From positions 4,001,188-4,065,187 of the forward strand of contig JALPQD010000160.1 of assembly GCA_023101885.1 (NCBI GenBank): a stretch of DNA of 64,000 nt. The letters run 5' to 3'. Positions within the stretch are counted from its first letter, which is position 1. The number at the start of each line of letters is the position of its first letter. Below the pieces are notes generated by a model, which saw only the letters and a program-made list of their open reading frames with translations, did no database searches and had not been told where the DNA came from. Shown here in pieces: positions 40,501 to 49,200 of the stretch. This DNA comes from Typhlomys cinereus. Lineage: Eukaryota > Chordata > Mammalia > Rodentia > Platacanthomyidae. The position numbers and the translations under genes are program-made.

Positions 40501-43247
40501 TCATACAAACTTAATAGGTACACTGGTTCCCTTCCTCCCTCCTCCTCCTCCCGACATGTTCTTGTTTTAAAGGGAGGAATTTTTGTCCAGCTTCCTCACC
40601 TCCAGACTAGCGTTTCACATAACTCCCATATAGAGCAATATTACTTAGGACTTGTGCTCACCTTACATATATTCTTAACTATAAAATGCAGTTATAGTTA
40701 GTTTTGAATTCATAAACTTTATTTTACTTGGGTTTTTTTTTTTTCTTTTCTAGTGCTGTTTTAATGGTTCAATGGCTTAAATGTGTGCTAACGGTTCATG
40801 CATCGTACCTGTCCACAGTAAGTTCCTAAGAATAAATTGTATAGCTTTGGTAAAGATTGTAAACTAAAACATAAGATTGCTTAACATATAAAGTTGCTTG
40901 CAGCTTAAGTCTGATGACTTGAGTTCAGTCCTGAAATCTACATAACAATGGAAGTAAAAAGCTAACTCTACAAAGAGTCTCTGACCTCCACACTTGCGCT
41001 GTGGCGTGTATGCATCCTACCACTCATTTCTTCTTTTAACACAGAATACATAAGTAAATGTAAAATGTGAAAAAATCCTGTGCTGTAACCACGGGATGCT
41101 TCTTTTATAGTTTGTTCTCTGTATCTAGGTACACTGACCCTTTTATAATGACAGTTTCGGCATTTAGTAAGTTGGGCATTTTTCCAAGTGGATTTTCAAA
41201 GTAGTGTGTATTCTATAGAGGGTTTTGAATACATGTAGCAGGAAGAAAATGTAATATGTGGGCATATTTACCTTTAGATGTCCCCTTGTACACGTATGTC
41301 AGTAAAATGTGTGCATTTTTATCTCCCTTTTAAGCTTAGCATGTTTTCAATGTTTTTACACACGTGGACATTTCTACCCTGTCTTAGGAGAATGAAAAAT
41401 AGTTGTGATAAAATTGACAAGCTATAAGGGGAACACAGGAAAGGGTTCTGGGAAATGCCCCTGGGTCCTTGCACCTCATCGGAGAGGAGGACTCAGAGGA
41501 GAGTTTGACATCCACAGTAAAGGATGCTCCGGGGATTGGGGGGAGGCATTGGAGGATGGGGAGAGGGGAGGGGGGAGCAGGAGGGTCGGGAGGAGGTGGA
41601 AGGAGGGAGGGGACTGGTGTACCTGTTAAGTTTGTATGAGCGGAAATAATAATAAAAAAATAGAAAGCAAAAAAAAAAAATTGACAAGCTAAATATTTAA
41701 CTCCTGACATTTTGTTTGCGTTGCTGTCAGATCTTTAGTCTGTGAATGGTATTATCTGTGGATACCTAATAAAAGGAACATAAAATCTCCATATAAAAAG
41801 CCACTTTTAATGTTATAATGTAAGTTGGGATGTTTGATATTTATATATTTATATATATATTGGGTCTTTTTGAGATAGGTTTTCACTGTGTAACCCAGGC
41901 TGTCCTCAAAACTTTGGCCAATCCTCTTGCCTCAGACTCTCAAGTAGTAGGATTCCAGGCACAAGCTCTCGAACTTGACTCTTGATTATATTTTAAACTA
42001 GTAATAAAACCGTGCAATTTTTATTTGATTAACATTTTATAGTAAGTTTTCTTGAAAGGCTTTAACAGATAATTGCTTTTCGAGTGATAGGTCTTCCTTA
42101 GTATGGTTCCATTCAGCTCCTACTCATTTCCTTGCTTTTTATCTCTGGGTCTTTTTGAAATGGTCAGTGGTTCGAAACAGGAAAATACTTCATTCTTTGT
42201 GTCGGGGAGAACACTGCCCACATACCGGAGAGGGAGGGAGACAAGCCAGAGTAAGAGTGCTCAGGCCTGTCCAGCATAGTGAACTGGGGACACTGGTGTG
42301 TGGGGTGGCAGCAGGCATGGGACCGTTGATGTTAAGACGTGCCCACAAAACTCAGTGCCACCAACTTTTAGTTACTTGCTTAAAAGTGAGAAGAGACCTT
42401 GGAGGCTTTTAGCAACATCTCTCTGGAACCAGTTCTTAGGCATTAACTGCCGGAGGAATTGTTCTGTAACTACATTTAAGATTATGGCATTGTAGACTGA
42501 AGAAGTATGATAGCCAGAGGGCCTCACGGCGCCCAGCAGAGATATAGAAAATTGCTCTTCTCCTTTTTTCTGCATTTCTTCTTTCTTTAGATATCTTTAT
42601 TTGCCCTCTCTCTTAAAAAATCTTCTGTTGTGGTTTTCTCAGCGTGATCTGTGCACTCGGTAGATCCTTTGTGTAAAGTGCCGTGGTAAGGTTAACCCTG
42701 CTGTGTTGTGGGACCTGTCCTGTCTGGGAGCTGAGGAAAAGGTCCTGGTGGCAGTGGAGCCTGTGCTGTCATTGGCTGGAAGATCCAGCCGAAGGTCCCC
42801 TTTGCCCAGAGGCTTGTGAGGAAGTAAATTTTACTGGATACTTACTTTATGTTGACTTATTTGAACATAGAACTTTTCGGTATAAAGAAGATCCACCCTG
42901 TAGTTTATCCTACTTCCCTAACTTCAAATTTGGGTGTATATTCGGACGTGGGCCAGTGCATGTTTGTGAAGGTCAGGACAGCAGCCTTCAGGTGTCGTTC
43001 CTCGCCTTTCTGCTTTGTTTGAGACTGGGTTTTTTCATTCTTGCTGTGGAGGCCAGCTGGACTTCCCTTTCTTATCCCCTCCCTCAAGCTTCTGGAGATT
43101 GGGTCTTTGTCTCCCATTTTTCTCTAGGTATGCGGGGATTACAGGTGTCAACACTATTTTGGGATGTTGGGGTCTGAACTTGGATCCTCATGCTTGCACA
43201 GCAGGTGCTTTGTGCCCTAATTTTCTCACAGACCCCAACCAGATATA

Positions 43248-43278
<31 letters not shown>

Positions 43279-46200
43279 AAAGAAAATATAATTCTCTTCC
43301 TTTTAGGACATTAAGGCCTTGCCATTATAGTTTGTGATGTTGTCAGCTACAGCATAAGCTGCCACTGTCTTAGAAGTAGCTGTGAAGAGATACTTGTGCC
43401 GTGGCTAAATATGGCATGTCCGCATGCTCCGAATGTTAGTCTTCTCCAGGATGTGTATCTAAGGAAATAATGGTTCTTTTTTTCTTCTTTAGTTGCCTGA
43501 CCTGGTACACCAGCTAGGGACACTCTACCAGCTAATGGAAAGCAGAGTGAGAACGTTCCAGAAACTCTCACACCTTCATGGAAAGCTTATTCTTCTGATC
43601 ACACAGGTGAGCACGTGAAGTTGTTTCTAGCTAGAACTTGGTTATGGTAGGATGTGAGGACAGGGACGAGGACTGTGGACACGAGGCCATTAACCGCTCC
43701 TAGTTCAGGAGGAAGTTGCTTTGGGCTGGAGAGATGGCTCAGGGGTTCAAACTGTCTCGCAAGCAGAAGGTCCTGAGTGCAGATCCCAGGTTCCCCGTAA
43801 AAACGCCAGGCAGAAATAGTGGTGGCCTGCACTTCTGGCCCTGGTGGGTAGAGCCTGGGAAATCCCATAGTGAAGCAAAAAGGAGATAGAAACAATCCAG
43901 GGTGATTCCTGAAGTCCTTCACAGGGGGGCGCGCGCACGCGCGCACGCACACACACTTAAAAAAGTTAGCTCATCAGAATCCAGTACTTTCCTGGGGAGT
44001 GTTGTCTGTTTTGTGATGAAAAAACTCCCTCCCTCCTTCCCTTCGTCCTTCTCTTAAATTATAGAGAGATGAACAAACATTCATGTACAAGGGACAGGCA
44101 TACATCCCGTATTTTGTTGGATAGGATACCTTATGGTTCATGGGTGAAGGTCAAAGAACAACTGTTGAAAGTCAGTTCTTTTTTTTAACCTTATAGGCTT
44201 TTGGTGAAATGATTTCAGTTTACCTGGCTGGCTGATAGACACCTGTCAGACTGTCTCCCTGGCCCTTTTCTATTTGTTTTTTAATTTAAGTATTTTTTAT
44301 TTGGTTGAGAAGGCTCATACGTGCCGTAGCTCCTGGTGGAGTGAATTAAGCTCAGGTTGTCAGGTTTGGGAGCAGGTGCCTGACTTGCTGAGCTATCTGC
44401 TCCACCCAGGTCCCTACTCCAGATTTTTGGGGACAGGTTTTCATGTAGCTCAGACTGGCTTGAACTCAGTATGTAGCCACAGCAGATCCCCCTCCCTCCA
44501 CCTTGCAAATGCAGTGATTACAGATCCCACTTACCAGGCATCTTGCCAGATGGATTTGATTGACTGACCGTAAACTCTGAGCAATCTTCGTGCCTCAGCT
44601 TCCTCAGTGCTTTTTTTATAGGCCCAGTCATACATGGTGCCTGTGATCAGACCCAGAGCCTCCCACGTGCTAGGCAGTCAAGCTGAGCTCTGTGCCCACA
44701 CAGACCCTCACCATTATATATTTCAGTTCATGTATGAGCTAATTGCATGGGATTTTTATAGTAAAATTTTGACTCAGAAAGATACTCTAACCACTTGAGC
44801 TTAAACTCATAAACAGTAATTTTTTCCTAATTGTTCCAGATTGTGTTGAGGACATCTATTCCATTGGCAGACATGCATGGGCTGATGGGTGGGTAGCTGG
44901 GTTCAGTGATGATACTGGAATAGACTTACACTCTATTATTGCTTCATGATTCTGCTCTGTTCTCCAGGTTACAGCTTCAGAGAAAACGAAAAGAATGCCT
45001 TCCCCTGGACAGAAGGCGAAACTGGTGTATGAAGAAGGTAACAGTGGTTGGGGAAATTCTAGTTAGAATTGGAGAGTTAATGCTCAGTGACTCGGTTCTG
45101 TAATCGTCCTTTGTAAAATGTCCATCTTTTTACAATTTTATATTAGCATAAAAAGTACTGGGCTTCATCACAGCATTTAGTGTGCATTTGTCACATTTGG
45201 CCTCTCCCCATCTCTCCACTCCCCCCTTCTGCCTGACCTCCACTTATCTGCTCTTCAGCTCAAGTAGTTTTCTTTTTTCCTCTTAGTCCCACCTTCTTCT
45301 TCATCACTGTATGTATTCCATTGCTGTCTGTTTCCCCCCGTAGCGTATCTTCCTCTTCTCTCTCATGCTCCCCTTCCTTGTTTCATGACCTATATAATAC
45401 ACGTACACACGATTTTAAATGTGTTCTCCACCTGTAAGCAAGAATAGCCACTCAATCTTCTAATAAAAATAGCCTCCAATTAAAACAAACCTGTGATGAA
45501 ATAGGGACAGACTGCAAAGAGTGATAGAGTACCACAGAATAGATTTCAGCACAGGAAATCTGAACAGTGTCTTCAGAAACACAGAGTACAAACAAAAGAA
45601 ACAACTTAAGGGCCAGTGAGACAGTGTTTAAAGCACATGCTTACGAACCTGATGAGTTGATCATAGAAGGCTGACGGATGGCAGGAAGTTTCTCCTGACC
45701 CCACCCGTGCAAGTATCAGGTACACTTTTCTCAGTTTCTCCCTGTCTGGCTCTCCTTCTCCCTCTTGGCCTTATCAGAATAAAACACTTGAAAAATGTAG
45801 GTGATGTTGGCAAATTATTAGAAAATTCAGTGACTAAAACTGATTTAAGAAACAGTTCTAAAATATATCTACCAAAACTCATAGATACTAGGCTCAGTGG
45901 TTTTTGTGGATGATTTTGTTATGCCTTCCAGGAACAACCCCCCCCCCCTATTTACAACTTAAGAACTTTGTGAGTCAAGTACAAAAACCTTGGGTCAGGA
46001 ACGCTGACTAAAGGTGTACAATTAATGTTTCTAAGTTTAATTTGAAAAACTACTTTAGACCATATTAGAGACCCTGAACAGTAAGTTGATTATAGAAATT
46101 TTTAAGTAAATATGCCATTGGTGACAAATTTTTAAAGATTTCAAGGCGATGCCACAGAGAAGTCTTAGTAGGGCTCCAGGGGTGTCTTAGTGGGTAAAAG

Positions 46201-49200
46201 TGCTTGTGTTATGTGTGAGGATTTGAATTCAAATTCCTGGAGCCCAAGCTCTTCGAGATATAATCTGTAAGCTCCTCTGGGTATGTGAAAGGTAAATAGG
46301 AGGATACCTGGGAATTTACAGGCCGCTAGATGGACATTTGCATCTGGGAAACAGTAAGCCCTGTCTCTAACCAGGTGAAAGGTGAGGACTGGCACCCGAG
46401 GTGGTGCTTAGGAACACGTGCCAGCACTTGGTGCACATGTTGAATGCACGTGTGAGCACTTCTGTGCACACAGACACTATTTTGGCCTGTGTGCTTCTGT
46501 GTGTGTTGTCTCTGTGTGTGTCTTGCGTGAATCAAAGGGCAATCTGCGCGCGTGCGTGCGTGTGTGTGTGTGCGTGTGCGTGTGTGTGTGTACATGCTGT
46601 GGAGGCCCAAGGGATTTTAGGAATCACCCTGAATTGCTCTACTTCTTCTTTACTCAAGAGCTGCCCATACTGTGCCTTCCAGGGCTGGAAGTACGGGCTG
46701 TCACCATTTTTGCCTTCATTTTTTATGTGGGATCTGGGACCAAACTCAGAACCTTCTGCTTTCAAGGCAGAATCTTAATTCTGAGACATTTCTCCAGCCC
46801 AATACTAGATTTTAAAATTGCCTTAATAAGTATAAAAAATATTTGGGAAATAGTCTTTACATCTCAAATAAGCAATCAAGGAATTTAAAAGAATTTCCTT
46901 ATCTAAAATCTACATCAAGTATTATCCATAATCTTAAGCTTTAAAACCATTCTCATCAAAGTCAGAATGAGACTGTAGTATGATTTCTATTGCTTCTCAT
47001 TTTACGACAGAATTCAGAAACAATGACGTATTATTCTCTTCTTCATTGGAAATTACAGAATCCGTCATTACAGTGCTTTGTGAACAAAGTGTACTCAACA
47101 CCATTGCCAGCCAGAGAGGCCGCTGTTACATGCCCGTAGAAACAAATGGGAGAATATTGCAAAGAAAGATCTCATAGAAGGAATCAAAACTATAAATTCC
47201 TGACAATACCGCTAAAAATTTAAATACAGCTCTGTAGAGGAGATTATAAAATAACCAAAGGATACAAAAGCATGTGTTCTAGTTCCTGTTACTATGATAA
47301 AATACCCAATACTTTCAAAGGGAAAATTACATGTTTAAAGTTATCAGTTATTGCAAATATTTTCTAAATTTAATATTATACTTAGCAGAAGCAAGAATCA
47401 GAGTGTCTGTGGCCTGAAATGATTGGGGGGGGGGCTCCACTCTACGGGGTCGACAGCAGTGAGAGCTGCGGACTGAGTGGTCTTAGTGTGGCAGCCTCAG
47501 TGGCGTGCTTGGCGCCGAAGGAGGCGGTGCTCAGTCAGGTGCTGGCAAGACCAGAAGTGTTTGGGTTTTGGAAACGTTAGCACAGACTTTCCCTGTTCGG
47601 TATCTCTGATTTGAAAGTCAAAAATCCAAAGTGCTCCAATGTCGGAAATGCAGAATTTTTTGTGATTATGTATATTTGTAACCTACATGTAGGTTAGAGT
47701 TTACAATCATACAATATATATAGGAGTACATGTAGGATGGTAGTTGTTGCAGTCCGCCTGCATGGTTGCTGATAGATGACCATCACACAGCTTAAGGGAA
47801 CAAGGAGTTTACTTTCTTACGATAGTCTGGTTACAGTTCTCAGTCCAGCTTGATGGGAGAGCAGCACCAACACCAGGGGCAGGGGAACTGGCCACACCAT
47901 CACTGCATGGCAGCTGAGAGAAGGACAGTCCTTACTTGCCAGGCCAGCATGTCTGACCAAGTGAACAGAAGGATGCCGACTCTCTCAACCAGCTCTCTGT
48001 GATTTATCCAGGGCCTAATCCCACCCACCATGGGCTGGGTCTTCCGCATCAGCTAGACAATCTCCTTCAGGTTTGCTCTGGGCTTAACTCAACATCAACT
48101 CTGTACAACTGTGCCCAGAACTCAAACCCTCAACAGTCAAGGTGACACCTGTACTTAACTATGACAGTAGTTTCTTTTGGGGAATGAGCTTAGGTGTGTG
48201 GGCATGCTGGGGCATTCATCCGTATATCATTTTCTTTTTAAATAATTTTCCTAGCAAGGAGAAAGAACAAATTGATGCTGGCACACATGTGTCAAGGGTC
48301 ATGTTTGGAAGTTAGAGAACTTTAGAAGTCAGTTGTTGTCTTCTGCCATGTGGGTTTCCAGGAATCAAACACAGAACAGGTACTCTTACCACTGAGCCAT
48401 CTTGCCAGCCCTATAACTTCTTAAGGAAAAGAAACATGGAAAGAATTATAAAGTACAGAAGCACCATTCTGTGGTACACCTAAATAAATAAAGTGCTTAG
48501 TTTTAATCTAGTGTCCAGCTTACCTTTTTCTCTACCCAGTTTTCCCTAAAATGTTTTGGTTATCAGCCCATGTCTTAATCTTGGCCATGATTCTAGTGCT
48601 GACTGGTTTTAAGTCTTTTAGAATTTCTGAGTCCATTGAATGCCTCCTTGTTTGTAGATTTGCTCCTTTAGGTTGAATTTAGTTTGTCTTTTAAATACTG
48701 TGCTGCTTTACCTTCGAGGCATAGGTGTGAGGCCCAGGGAGGTTCAGCTGGAATCCTTTTCACAGGGTCTCCATGTTGCCTCTGGCCAGGAGCCACTTCA
48801 TGTTGCATTAGGATATGAAGGTCATGTCGGTCCTTTCCTTTCTGTTCTTGTCTTGTAATGATTAGAAAATAATCTTTATTTGTTTACATTTTAATGTTTT
48901 GTTTCCCATTATATTTAACAAAGCCAGAAATCTATTATTGCAACTTTTCATTGTAAGTTACAAAATGTTCTTTAATTTTAAATATATTTATGAAACAACT
49001 TTTTTTAACTTTTTATTTTGTGTGCGTGCGTGTTTGTGTATATCAGAGCACATGCGTCTCTGTGGTAGACCGAGGGTGACTTTGGGAGTCATCCTGGGTT
49101 GTTCTACCTCCTTTTTGTTTCACTCTGGGATTTCCCAGGCTCCACACACCAGGGTTGCAAGCATAGGCCTCCACTGTTTCCTCCTGCCTTTGTTTTTTTT

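Noticed and set aside
46418..46888. 156-codon plus-strand frame
   Set aside because: It reads through a family A SINE and its GT/GC tail.
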